A stretch of DNA of 64,000 nucleotides from Maritimibacter sp. (GTDB lineage Bacteria; Pseudomonadota; Alphaproteobacteria; Rhodobacterales; Rhodobacteraceae), in NCBI GenBank assembly GCA_017792445.1, contig CP051232.1, positions 1,674,001-1,738,000 on the forward strand, read 5' to 3'. Below the pieces are notes generated by a model that worked only from the letters and a program-made list of their open reading frames with translations, ran no database searches and was not told the DNA's origin. The position numbers were made by a program, and so were the translations under genes. This document shows, piece after piece, positions 17,675 through 27,202 of this stretch (its first letter is position 1; the number at the start of each line of letters is the position of its first letter).

Positions 17675-18471
17675 TCGATCCCCATCGCCAGCAGCATCGC
17701 CTCGATCCGGGCGACGTCACCGGGGTTGTTCAGCTCCCAGAACTTGTGCCCGCGCGCTTCGACCTGAACGCACAGCATGGGGTGCTCGTGTTCAAGGAAC
17801 CGAAGCTGTTCCAGCCCTTCGAGCTGTTCAAGCGGCCCCATCTTCAGCAGCGGATAGGACGCCAGCGCCGAGGGTTTATAGGCGTAGACGCCAACGTGGT
17901 GGAACACCGGGGTCGGATCGTCGTCGCCGTATTCCTCGGAGGTATAGGGAATGACCTCTTTCGAGAAATACAGCGCCCGGCGGTCGCGCGAGAAGACGGC
18001 GGTGGTGCCGCCGACACGCCCCTCTTTCCGATCCGACAGGAAGTCCTTCAGCGCCCGGCCATCGCAGCGCAGCACCGGCGTTGCGACTTCTGCCGTCGGA
18101 TGCCCTTCCAGCTGGGTTACAAGTTCCTCGATGAACCACGGCGGCGTCAGCGGCGCGTCGCCCTGAAGGTTCACGATGATATCATAGCCGCCACCCAGAA
18201 CCGCCAGCGCCTCGGAACAGCGCTCGGTGCCGTTGCGGGCCTTGTCAGAGGTCAGCACGACCTCGGCGCCAAAGGCTTCGGCGGCCTCGCGGACGCGGTC
18301 GTCATCGGTGGCGACCACGACGCGGTCGGCGCTTCTGACCGCCATCCCGGCTTCCCACGTGCGCTGGATCAGGCTGCGGGATTCCCCCGTAGCGCCGCGC
18401 AGACCGACCAGCGGCTTGCCCGGATAACGCGTCGACGGATAGCGCGCGGGGATGACGATCAGGACCTTCAT
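17671..18471 (-). CDS. kdsB: 3-deoxy-manno-octulosonate cytidylyltransferase
   Basis: A 266-residue enzyme that activates Kdo as CMP-Kdo for LPS inner-core assembly. The start MKVLIVIPARYPSTRYPGKP is diagnostic, and VVATDDDRVREAAEAFGAEV and NLQGDAPLTPPWFI are the conserved substrate loops. The start at 18471 overlaps the cysQ stop by ATGA; a longer in-frame extension would run into cysQ. It works with KdsD, encoded at 4713. Confidence 0.94.
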   Translation of the reverse strand: MKVLIVIPARYPSTRYPGKPLVGLRGATGESRSLIQRTWEAGMAVRSADRVVVATDDDRVREAAEAFGAEVVLTSDKARNGTERCSEALAVLGGGYDIIVNLQGDAPLTPPWFIEELVTQLEGHPTAEVATPVLRCDGRALKDFLSDRKEGRVGGTTAVFSRDRRALYFSKEVIPYTSEEYGDDDPTPVFHHVGVYAYKPSALASYPLLKMGPLEQLEGLEQLRFLEHEHPMLCVQVEARGHKFWELNNPGDVARIEAMLLAMGIE

Positions 18472-19268
18472 TCGGCAGCCTTCAACTCTACTCCCGGAGC
18501 GTAGGCGATGAAGAACGGGTTGGCGAAGCCTTCCTTGCCATAGGTGAAGACGCTGTGGTCGTCGAAGCGCACCACCTTGCCGCCCGCCCCGCGTAGCACG
18601 GCGTCGCCGGCGGCGGTGTCCCATTCCATCGTGCGGCCAAGGCGCGGGTAGATGTCCGCCTCGCCCGTGGCGACAAGGCAGAACTTCAGCGACGAACCGG
18701 CCGAGGTCATGTCCTTCACCCCGTACTTGGCGATGTAATCGTCGGTCGCCTGATCGCGGTGCGACTTCGAGGCGACCACCATCAGGGCCGAATTGTCCGG
18801 ATCAGAGACGCTCAGCGGCGTCGTCGCGCCGGGGGTCTCTTTGTCGAAAGTGCCGGTTTCTTCGACGGTGGTGCCGTCGGCCAGCGTGTAGAAAAGCCGC
18901 TCGCGGGCCGGAGCGTAGACGACGCCACGCAGCGGCACGCCATCCTCGACATAGGCGATGTTGACGGTGAAATCGCCACGGCGCTTCACGAATTCCTTGG
19001 TGCCGTCCAGCGGGTCGACGATCAGGAAGGTCGAGACCTCTTGCCCGTGCGAGGCTGCCTGTTCCTCAGTCACCAGAGCCACGTCCGGAAACGCCGCGCG
19101 CAGACCGGCCGAGATCAGCGCGTCGGCCTTCTCGTCCGCTTCGGTCACCGGGCTTTCGTCGGATTTCGACCGAACCTCGAAGTCGTCGGAATGGTAAATC
19201 TCGAGGATGGCGTCCCCCGCCTCGAGCGCAAGGCGCCGCATCACGGGTACGAGCTTGTCGAAGTCCAA
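18468..19268 (-). CDS. cysQ: 3'(2'),5'-bisphosphate nucleotidase CysQ
   Basis: A 266-residue inositol-monophosphatase-fold enzyme that hydrolyses PAP, the by-product of sulfotransferases and sulfate reduction, to AMP. The metal-binding motifs are ALVTEEQAAS (Glu), IVDPLDGTKEFVKR (DPLDGT) and TMEWDTAAGDAVL (WDTAAGD). The start is taken as TTG at 19268, because AAGGAGAG lies 5 nt upstream and the protein then begins with the expected DFDKLVPVMRRLA. A longer frame to 19484 would overlap the divergent permease gene. It is first in an operon with kdsB. Its presence beside a sulfotransferase locus fits sulfate-ester metabolism. Confidence 0.92.
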   Translation of the reverse strand: MDFDKLVPVMRRLALEAGDAILEIYHSDDFEVRSKSDESPVTEADEKADALISAGLRAAFPDVALVTEEQAASHGQEVSTFLIVDPLDGTKEFVKRRGDFTVNIAYVEDGVPLRGVVYAPARERLFYTLADGTTVEETGTFDKETPGATTPLSVSDPDNSALMVVASKSHRDQATDDYIAKYGVKDMTSAGSSLKFCLVATGEADIYPRLGRTMEWDTAAGDAVLRGAGGKVVRFDDHSVFTYGKEGFANPFFIAYAPGVELKAAE

Positions 19269-19411
19269 AGGCCTCTCCTTCGCTGCACTGGCGGCAGCTT
19301 GCGATTGATAAACAACTCGGCGCCTCTTATGCTTCCCCGACAACGGAACGGCAACAATTCCCTGCGAAAAAGACCGGGAAAGCGCCGTCGGGCAGGCAGC
19401 GGAAGGCCGGG

Positions 19412-20233
19412 ATGTTCCAGCAACGCACAAGGCAGACGACGCTTCAGTCGGCGATCGCCATTGTCGAGCTGATCTATCACGCAACCGTCCGCAATATCCG
19501 CAAAAGCCACGGCAACGCGGTGGTCGGCCTGCTGATGTCGATCATGCAGACCGTGATCCTTGTCGCGGTGTTCTGGGTGATGTTCGCGATCCTCGGCCTG
19601 CGCGGCAACGCAATCCGGGGCGATTTCCTGCTGTACATCATGTCGGGGATCTTCCTGTTCTTGACCCACAACAAGGCGGTCAGCGCGGTGCTCGGGTCCG
19701 AAGGGCCGACGTCGCCGATGATGCAGCATGGCCCGATGAACACGACCATCGCCATCTCTTCTGCCGCGCTGGGAACGCTTTACATTCAGACACTTGCGCT
19801 GGTGGTGGTTCTGTTTGTCTACCACGTGGCCTTTACCCGGATCGAGATCCTGCATCCCGCCGCCGCCTATGGCATGGTGCTGCTGTCGTGGTTCTCGGGC
19901 TGCGCCGTCGGGCTTGTCTTCCTTGCGATGAAGCCGTGGGCGCCGAACTTCGTGAACATCGCGTCGCAGATCTATACCCGCGCCAACATGGTCGCGTCCG
20001 GCAAGATGTTCGTGGCCAACTCGATGCCGACCTACATGCTGGCGATGTTCGACTGGAACCCGCTGTTCCACTGCATCGATCAGGCGCGGGGGTTCGTGTT
20101 CCTGAACTACAACCCGCACTACAGCAGCGTGACCTATCCGGTCGTCCTGTCGCTGGTGCTGATCATGATCGGCATGATGGGCGAATTCTATACCCGCAAG
20201 AACGCCTCTCGCAGCTGGGGCGCCGGGAAGTAG
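19412..20233 (+). CDS. ABC-2 type permease, polysaccharide export (KpsM/Wzm-like)
   Basis: A 273-residue membrane protein with about six predicted helices (for example GLLMSIMQTVILVAVFWVMF, DFLLYIMSGIFLFL, LYIQTLALVVVLFVYHV). It ends FYTRKNASRSWGAGK on the cytoplasmic side. The architecture and size match the transmembrane subunit of capsule or O-antigen exporters. No ATP-binding partner (KpsT/Wzt) is next to it, unlike the usual arrangement. It diverges from cysQ across 143 nt. Substrate is inferred from the glycan locus only. Confidence 0.72.
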   Translation: MFQQRTRQTTLQSAIAIVELIYHATVRNIRKSHGNAVVGLLMSIMQTVILVAVFWVMFAILGLRGNAIRGDFLLYIMSGIFLFLTHNKAVSAVLGSEGPTSPMMQHGPMNTTIAISSAALGTLYIQTLALVVVLFVYHVAFTRIEILHPAAAYGMVLLSWFSGCAVGLVFLAMKPWAPNFVNIASQIYTRANMVASGKMFVANSMPTYMLAMFDWNPLFHCIDQARGFVFLNYNPHYSSVTYPVVLSLVLIMIGMMGEFYTRKNASRSWGAGK

Positions 20234-20328
20234 CGGCGCGGTATTTGCTGCATCGCAGCTACACGTTTACGCGTGACCGCCCCACGCCGTATAGTCGTTG
20301 CAAATGAAAGTATCCCCGGAGGAGGGTG

Positions 20329-20898
20329 ATGTTCACGGAATACCGCATCGACCGGAATTCCCGCATCACCTGGGTCTGCGGAAACTGGGACGCGAGCACG
20401 ACGCGCAACGGCGCGTCACAGTTGACCTCATCCAGCGTGATCGGACGGCTTCTTTGGGACTTCGTCTCGGGGCGGGACACGCGTGACTATCTTCAGGCGA
20501 TCTTTCACTGGGCGCACGGCCACGACATCACGCTGCATATGTCCTACCGATGCGACACGCCGGAGGAAGAACGCTATTACCGCATGTCGGTTCGCCGCGC
20601 GGGTGATGACGAGGTTGGCGTGAAGCACCGGCTGCTGCAACGGATCACCGCGCCGAACCCGCCGCAGTTCAGCCTGCATGACGGACAGGACAGTTCCGCC
20701 CGATGCTCGGTCTGCTGCCGGTATCAGGTCGGGGATGCTTGGATCGATCCCTATCGCACGGGCGACCAGATGTGGATGCGCGGGCCCTTCACGGTCTGCC
20801 CAGACTGCCGAGGAACGGCGCTGGATACGATCCGCTACAGCCTGTCCGCCGACATCTCTAACCGGTACGGCCCGAACGGCCCCGGCACGGCGAACTAG
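20329..20898 (+). CDS. PAS-like domain protein with C-terminal Cys knuckle, unknown function
   Basis: A 189-residue soluble protein. The first about 110 residues look like a PAS-type sensor fold: EYRIDRNSRITWVCGNWD, then GRLLWDFVSGRDTRDYLQAI and a strand-rich end. The C-terminus carries CSVCCRYQVGDAWIDPY and VCPDCRG, a CxxC...CxxC arrangement that could bind zinc or another metal. No output domain is present. I recall similar proteins as conserved hypotheticals in proteobacteria. ATG at 20329 follows GGAGG by 6 nt. It stands alone, convergent with alkB. Confidence 0.65.
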   Translation: MFTEYRIDRNSRITWVCGNWDASTTRNGASQLTSSSVIGRLLWDFVSGRDTRDYLQAIFHWAHGHDITLHMSYRCDTPEEERYYRMSVRRAGDDEVGVKHRLLQRITAPNPPQFSLHDGQDSSARCSVCCRYQVGDAWIDPYRTGDQMWMRGPFTVCPDCRGTALDTIRYSLSADISNRYGPNGPGTAN

Positions 20899-20906
20899 GC
20901 CGGCCT

Positions 20907-21515
20907 TCAGTCGACGACGCGCAGCGTCAGGTTCAGCCGCCCCTCGGCTTCCAGCAGCGTTGATGTGCCCGGACGAATGCGGTCGACGCCGTGGTAGGTC
21001 AGCCGCGCCTCGTCCCCCATCACCACAACGTCACCCGAATTGAGCCAAATGGATTCCGTCTTGCCGCCGCGGGTGTCGTTACCGATGCGGAACAGCCCGT
21101 CGTCGCCCAGCGACACGGACACGACAGGGAACGAGAAGTCCGCCTCGTCCTTGTCCTGATGCATCCCCATGCGGGCGCCGGGCGGATAGAAGTTGATCAG
21201 GCAGCAGTCCGGCTGACGGCCCAGCCCGGTCACAGTGCGCCACAGGTCCAGAACACTGTCCGGAATCTCGGGCCACGCCACGCCGGACGGATGCCGCGGC
21301 TCGTACCGATAGCCTTTCCGGTCCGAGAACCAGCCGTATTTCCCCGCCGAGGTCATGCGGACGGACATCGGTTTCCCGTAGGGCGTCATTGGCGAGAAAA
21401 GCGGCGCTTCGGCCACCACGCGGCGGATATCTGACGCCATGCCGGATTGCGCCGGGGCGTCTAGAAACCCCTTGAAAATCCTGAATCCCCGAACTGTCAG
21501 CGGTGTATCGGTCAC
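20907..21515 (-). CDS. alkB: Alpha-ketoglutarate-dependent DNA repair dioxygenase AlkB
   Basis: A 202-residue Fe(II)/2-oxoglutarate dioxygenase that removes methyl groups from 1-methyladenine and 3-methylcytosine. The iron ligands are in [11 protein letters not shown] (His and Asp) and [10 protein letters not shown] (His). The 2-oxoglutarate-binding Arg is in [10 protein letters not shown] at the C-terminus. [17 protein letters not shown] is the classic AlkB stretch. It is transcribed away from dnaK, with which it shares a 189-nt upstream region. Confidence 0.92.
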   Translation of the reverse strand: MTDTPLTVRGFRIFKGFLDAPAQSGMASDIRRVVAEAPLFSPMTPYGKPMSVRMTSAGKYGWFSDRKGYRYEPRHPSGVAWPEIPDSVLDLWRTVTGLGRQPDCCLINFYPPGARMGMHQDKDEADFSFPVVSVSLGDDGLFRIGNDTRGGKTESIWLNSGDVVVMGDEARLTYHGVDRIRPGTSTLLEAEGRLNLTLRVVD

Positions 21516-21562
21516 TTCATCACGGAACTGTCAAAAACCGTCATTTTAACTGGGCGGACTCG

Positions 21563-21591
21563 CTTGCAGCGTATTTCCCCCCTCCCTATAT
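21563..21591 (+). promoter_or_regulatory. Heat-shock (sigma-32 type) promoter of dnaK
   Basis: CTTGCA (21563-21568) is separated by 17 nt from CTATAT (21586-21591, within CCCTATATA). Alphaproteobacterial sigma-32 promoters have CTTG, a 16-18 nt spacer, and a CYTAT-like -10. The promoter lies about 110 nt upstream of the dnaK start, leaving a leader of roughly 105 nt. Confidence 0.75.
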
Positions 21592-21704
21592 ACGCCCAGA
21601 AGCCGCAAGGGGTAGGCCAATCACCCTTTGCAATTCATGGGATAGGGGCACGGTGCCTCACAGGGCCGAGCCCCGCAACATCGCCGAAAGAGAGGATATT
21701 GAGC

Positions 21705-23627
<1,923 letters not shown>

Positions 23628-23645
23628 GCGTCGCCAGATGCGTTT

Positions 23646-23676
23646 GGACCGGCCTCGTCACTACTGGGGCCGGTCC
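23646..23676 (+). terminator. Perfect 9-bp hairpin between dnaK and dnaJ
   Basis: GGACCGGCC (23646-23654) pairs with GGCCGGTCC (23668-23676) around a 13-nt loop, followed by TTGCGTT. It lies 18 nt after the dnaK stop and just before the dnaJ ribosome site AGGAGAG (23684-23690). It probably attenuates readthrough or protects the dnaK 3' end, lowering DnaJ relative to DnaK. Confidence 0.6.
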
Positions 23677-23697
23677 TTGCGTTAGGAGAGTACATCC

Positions 23698-24849
23698 ATG
23701 GCAAAACGCGACTATTACGATGTTCTCGGCGTCCAGAAGGGTGCGACGGCGGAAGAGCTGAAGAAGGCCTATCGCAAGAAGGCGAAAGAGCTTCACCCCG
23801 ACCGCAACAGCGACAACCCGGATGCCGAAAGCCAGTTCAAGGAAGTGAACGAGGCGTACGACGCGCTGAAAGACCCGCAGAAGAAAGCCGCCTATGACCG
23901 GTTCGGTCACGCGGCGTTCGACGGCGGCATGGGCGGTGGCCCGCGTCCCGGCGGCGCAGGCCAAGGTGACTTCGCCTCTGCATTCTCGGACGTGTTCGAC
24001 GACCTGTTCGGTGACTTCATGGGCGGCCGCGGCGGGGCCGGCGGCGCCGGACGCCAGCGCGCGACGCGCGGGTCCGACCTTCGCTATAACCTGCGCGTCA
24101 CGCTTGAAGAAGCGCATCAGGGACTGCAGAAGACGATCAAGGTCCCGACCTCTGTCCAGTGTTCGACCTGTTCGGGCACCGGCGCCGAGGGCGGCGCGGA
24201 ACCCGCCATGTGTCCGACCTGTTCGGGCATGGGCAAGGTCCGTGCGCAGCAGGGCTTCTTCACCGTCGAACGCACCTGTCCGACCTGCTCGGGCATGGGG
24301 CAGATCATCAAGAACCCCTGCCGCGCCTGTGGCGGTTCGGGCCGGGTCGAGAAAGACCGCTCGCTGTCGGTGAACATCCCGGCGGGCGTCGAGACGGGCA
24401 CCCGCATTCGCCTTGCCGGAGAGGGCGAGGCCGGGCTGCGCGGCGGTCCGACAGGCGACCTGTACATCTTCATCGAGGTGGAAGAGCATCAGCTGTTCCA
24501 GCGCGACGGACAAAGCCTGTTCTGCCTTGTCCCGGTGTCGATGACAGCAGCCGCGCTGGGCGGCGATATCGAGGTGCCGACGATCGACGGCGGCCGCAGC
24601 CGGGTGAAGATCCCCGCAGGCTCGCAGTCGGGGCGCCAGATGCGTCTGCGCGGCAAGGGCATGCCCGCCCTCCGTGGCGGTGGGACCGGCGATATGTTCA
24701 TCGAACTGGCGGTCGAGACCCCGGTGAACCTGACCTCGCGCCAGAAAGAGCTGCTTAAAGAGTTCGAGAAGATCGGCGAGGACAACAACCCCGAGTCCTC
24801 GAGCTTCTTCACCAAGGTGAAAAGCTTCTGGGACGGGATGAAGAACTGA
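23698..24849 (+). CDS. dnaJ: Co-chaperone DnaJ (Hsp40)
   Basis: A 383-residue type I J-protein. The J domain (1-70) carries [15 protein letters not shown] with the HPD motif. A Gly/Phe-rich linker follows (about 75-125). The zinc-binding region has four CxxCxGxG repeats: [24 protein letters not shown] and CRACGGSG. The C-terminal substrate domains start near residue 215. It stimulates the DnaK ATPase and delivers clients. It is downstream of dnaK across a 70-nt gap with a hairpin, and a strong terminator follows. Confidence 0.97.
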   Translation: MAKRDYYDVLGVQKGATAEELKKAYRKKAKELHPDRNSDNPDAESQFKEVNEAYDALKDPQKKAAYDRFGHAAFDGGMGGGPRPGGAGQGDFASAFSDVFDDLFGDFMGGRGGAGGAGRQRATRGSDLRYNLRVTLEEAHQGLQKTIKVPTSVQCSTCSGTGAEGGAEPAMCPTCSGMGKVRAQQGFFTVERTCPTCSGMGQIIKNPCRACGGSGRVEKDRSLSVNIPAGVETGTRIRLAGEGEAGLRGGPTGDLYIFIEVEEHQLFQRDGQSLFCLVPVSMTAAALGGDIEVPTIDGGRSRVKIPAGSQSGRQMRLRGKGMPALRGGGTGDMFIELAVETPVNLTSRQKELLKEFEKIGEDNNPESSSFFTKVKSFWDGMKN

Positions 24850-24877
24850 CCGTGATCCCGACGGAACAATGACACGT

Positions 24878-24911
24878 CGCCCCGGGTTAACCCCCGGGGC
24901 GATTTTCTTTT
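24878..24911 (+). terminator. Rho-independent terminator of dnaK-dnaJ
   Basis: CGCCCCGGG (24878-24886) pairs perfectly with CCCGGGGCG (24893-24901) around a 6-nt loop and is followed by ATTTTCTTTT. This is a textbook intrinsic terminator. The next gene's ribosome site begins only a few bases later. Confidence 0.9.
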
Positions 24912-24923
24912 CAGGAGAGACAC

Positions 24924-25535
24924 TTGTTCGACTGGATCACCGGAATGATCGACGCGATGGGCGGCTTTGGCGTGGGGCTGCTTATGTTTCTCGAGAACGT
25001 GTTCCCGCCGATCCCGTCGGAACTGATCATGCCGCTCGCGGGCTTCAACGCCGCGCGGGGGGATATGTCTTTGGCCATCGTGATCTTCTGGGGAACCGTC
25101 GGCACGCTGGCCGGCGCGTGGATGTGGTACTGGATCGGCCGGACCTACGGAAAGGCCCGCTTGCGCAGGTTGGCCGAACGCCACGGCCGCTGGCTGTCGC
25201 TGGCGCCCGAGGAACTGGACCGCGCAGCTGACTGGTTTTCCCGCCACGAGGGTCGCGCCGTGGTGATCGGCCGCCTGATCCCCGCGATCCGAACCCTGAT
25301 CTCGGTACCCGCGGGGATCGAACGCATGTCGCAGGCGCGGTTCCTTCTGCTTAGCGCGGTCGGCAGCTTTCTGTGGACGACGCTTTTGGCGATGCTCGGC
25401 TATTGGCTGGAAAGCGGCTACGACCTTGTCGCCGCATGGCTGGACCCGATTTCGACCATCGTGGTGGTGGGACTGCTTGGCGTCTACGTCTGGCGCGTCA
25501 TCACATTCGACCGGCGGCAGGCGAAGCAAAGCTAG
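24924..25535 (+). CDS. DedA family membrane protein
   Basis: A 203-residue polytopic inner-membrane protein. It has the DedA/SNARE-associated features: FLENVFPPIPSELIMPLAGF in the first re-entrant segment, then GRLIPAIRTLISVPAGIERM, which holds the conserved Arg residues. DedA proteins flip or recycle polyprenyl and phospholipid carriers and support envelope stability. The first codon is TTG at 24924, chosen because AGGAGAG lies 5-11 nt upstream and no ATG is near. It is separated from dnaJ by the terminator, so it should have its own promoter or depend on readthrough. Confidence 0.88.
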   Translation: MFDWITGMIDAMGGFGVGLLMFLENVFPPIPSELIMPLAGFNAARGDMSLAIVIFWGTVGTLAGAWMWYWIGRTYGKARLRRLAERHGRWLSLAPEELDRAADWFSRHEGRAVVIGRLIPAIRTLISVPAGIERMSQARFLLLSAVGSFLWTTLLAMLGYWLESGYDLVAAWLDPISTIVVVGLLGVYVWRVITFDRRQAKQS

Positions 25536-26284
25536 GTCTTGCAGACCGAGTTGCCGCCGTCCGCGTAAAGCGATGTGCCGGTGACGAAGGACCCACGATC
25601 CGAGATCAGGAACAGCGCGGCCTCTGCGATCTCTTCCGGCGCGGCCATCCGTTTAAGCGCATGAAGCCCCCGGACGAATTCGTGAAAGCCCGCGTCGTCG
25701 CCTGCCATTTCGGTCATCGTTCCGCCCGGCATCAACGTGTTCACCCGCAGTCCCTGCGCCCCGTGCTCTACCGCCAATACTTGCGCCAACCCCACAAGCC
25801 CTGCCTTGGCGGCGGCGTAGGCGCCCATGCCCGGCAAGCCGACGGTCTGGCCGACGAAGGACGAAGTGAACACGACGGAACCTCCGCCGCTTTCGAGGAT
25901 CGTAGGCACCTGATACCGGGCGCCGTAGAAGGCGCTGGTCAGGTTCGTATCCAGCACCGCCTGCCAGTCTTCGGCGGACAACTCGGGGATCGGCACGGCC
26001 GGGCCGGTGGTGCCCGCGTTGTTCAAAGCCGCGTGAAGACCCCCGAAGCGATCTTTGGCAAGGGCGACCAGCGCGCGGGCGAAAGCCTCGTCTCGAACGT
26101 CCCCCGCCAGATACGCCACGCGTCCGCCGCTGCCTGTGATGTCATCGGCAAGGTCGCGCAGGCGCGTTTCCCGGCGCGCGCCGATAACCACGTTCGCGCC
26201 CTCCTGCGCAAACAGGCGGGCGCTAGCGGCGCCGATGCCCGAGGAAGCGCCGGTGACGATGACGGTCTTGTCCTTGAGGATCAT
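25532..26284 (-). CDS. SDR-family oxidoreductase
   Basis: A 250-residue classical short-chain dehydrogenase. Cofactor motif TGASSGIGAASARLF, NNAG in AALNNAGTTG, and active-site YAAAK in GAYAAAKAGLVGLA. The end ADGGNSVCKT is the normal SDR C-terminus. The substrate is unknown. It is convergent with dedA, and the two stop codons overlap through CTAG. The 156 nt upstream are shared with radC as a divergent control region. Confidence 0.85.
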   Translation of the reverse strand: MILKDKTVIVTGASSGIGAASARLFAQEGANVVIGARRETRLRDLADDITGSGGRVAYLAGDVRDEAFARALVALAKDRFGGLHAALNNAGTTGPAVPIPELSAEDWQAVLDTNLTSAFYGARYQVPTILESGGGSVVFTSSFVGQTVGLPGMGAYAAAKAGLVGLAQVLAVEHGAQGLRVNTLMPGGTMTEMAGDDAGFHEFVRGLHALKRMAAPEEIAEAALFLISDRGSFVTGTSLYADGGNSVCKT

Positions 26285-26401
26285 GCGATGTCTCCTTGTT
26301 GCACGAGACGTCTGGTGCCGTGCCAGGGTCAGGCAAGCGATCCGGTTCCTGCGCCATGCAGTCGTCCGGCGCCCGGTTGAGCAGGAAACGGAACGTTGGC
26401 C

Positions 26402-26417
26402 TTAACCCGGCATTAAC
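26402..26417 (+). promoter_or_regulatory. CtrA-type box before radC
   Basis: TTAA-CCCGGCA-TTAA followed by C (26402-26417) is a perfect match to the full CtrA site TTAA-N7-TTAAC. It lies 24 nt upstream of the radC start. In Rhodobacteraceae, CtrA is known to control DNA-uptake and repair genes as well as motility, so control of radC is plausible. Confidence 0.7.
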
Positions 26418-26440
26418 CGGGATGCGGCAAGGCTGGCGGC

Positions 26441-27202
26441 ATGACGAGCGAGATGGCCGAAGCCCCCCTGCCCCTGTTCAGCCCCGATGATGAGGAGGCG
26501 GCGGCAGCCGCGGTTCCACCAAAGCGCCTGCCGTCCTACATCAAGGACCACCGCAAACGCCTGCGCGCCCGGTTCATGGAGGGCGGCGCAGCGGCGATGC
26601 CGGATTACGAGGTGTTGGAACTCATCCTGTTCCGCGCCATCGAACGGCAGGACGTCAAACCGCTGGCGCGGCTGCTGATCGACACGTTCGGCGATTTCAA
26701 CCGCGTACTGTCCGCCGATCCCGCCCGCCTGACCTCGGTCAGCGGGGTCGGAGAGGCTGTGGTAAGGGAACTGAAGCTGGTCGAAGCGGCGGCGCACCGG
26801 CTGGCGCGGTCGCGGGTCTTGCAACGGCCTTTGATCTCGAGCTGGGATGCGGTTCTGGACTATTGCCACACCACCATGGCCCACCGCGAGACCGAGCAGT
26901 TTCGCGTGCTGTACCTTGATCGAAAGAACGTTCTGATCGCGGACGAGGCGCAGGCGCAGGGCACGGTCGACCACGTGCCAGTCTATCCGCGCGAGGTCGT
27001 GAAACGGGCGTTGGAACTGAACGCCAGCGCGCTGATCCTGGTACACAACCACCCATCGGGCGACCCCAGCCCCTCGCAGCAGGACATCGACATGACCCGC
27101 CAGGTCGAAGAGGCGTCGCGGGCTTTGGGTCTGACCCTGCACGACCATCTGATCGTCGGCAAATCCGCCGAACTCAGCTTTCGGGCCGAAGGCTATCTTT
27201 GA
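26441..27202 (+). CDS. radC: RadC family protein (JAB/MPN domain)
   Basis: A 253-residue protein. An N-terminal helix-hairpin-helix part (about 60-110, with LTSVSGVGEAVVRELKLVEA) precedes a C-terminal JAMM-type metalloprotease-like domain. The metal site is in ALILVHNHPSGDPSPSQQD (His-x-His...Asp). RadC was once linked to DNA repair; its biochemical role is unresolved, and it is often part of competence regulons. A CtrA-type box stands directly upstream. The 3' end overlaps the convergent neighbour by 10 bp. Confidence 0.92.
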   Translation: MTSEMAEAPLPLFSPDDEEAAAAAVPPKRLPSYIKDHRKRLRARFMEGGAAAMPDYEVLELILFRAIERQDVKPLARLLIDTFGDFNRVLSADPARLTSVSGVGEAVVRELKLVEAAAHRLARSRVLQRPLISSWDAVLDYCHTTMAHRETEQFRVLYLDRKNVLIADEAQAQGTVDHVPVYPREVVKRALELNASALILVHNHPSGDPSPSQQDIDMTRQVEEASRALGLTLHDHLIVGKSAELSFRAEGYL

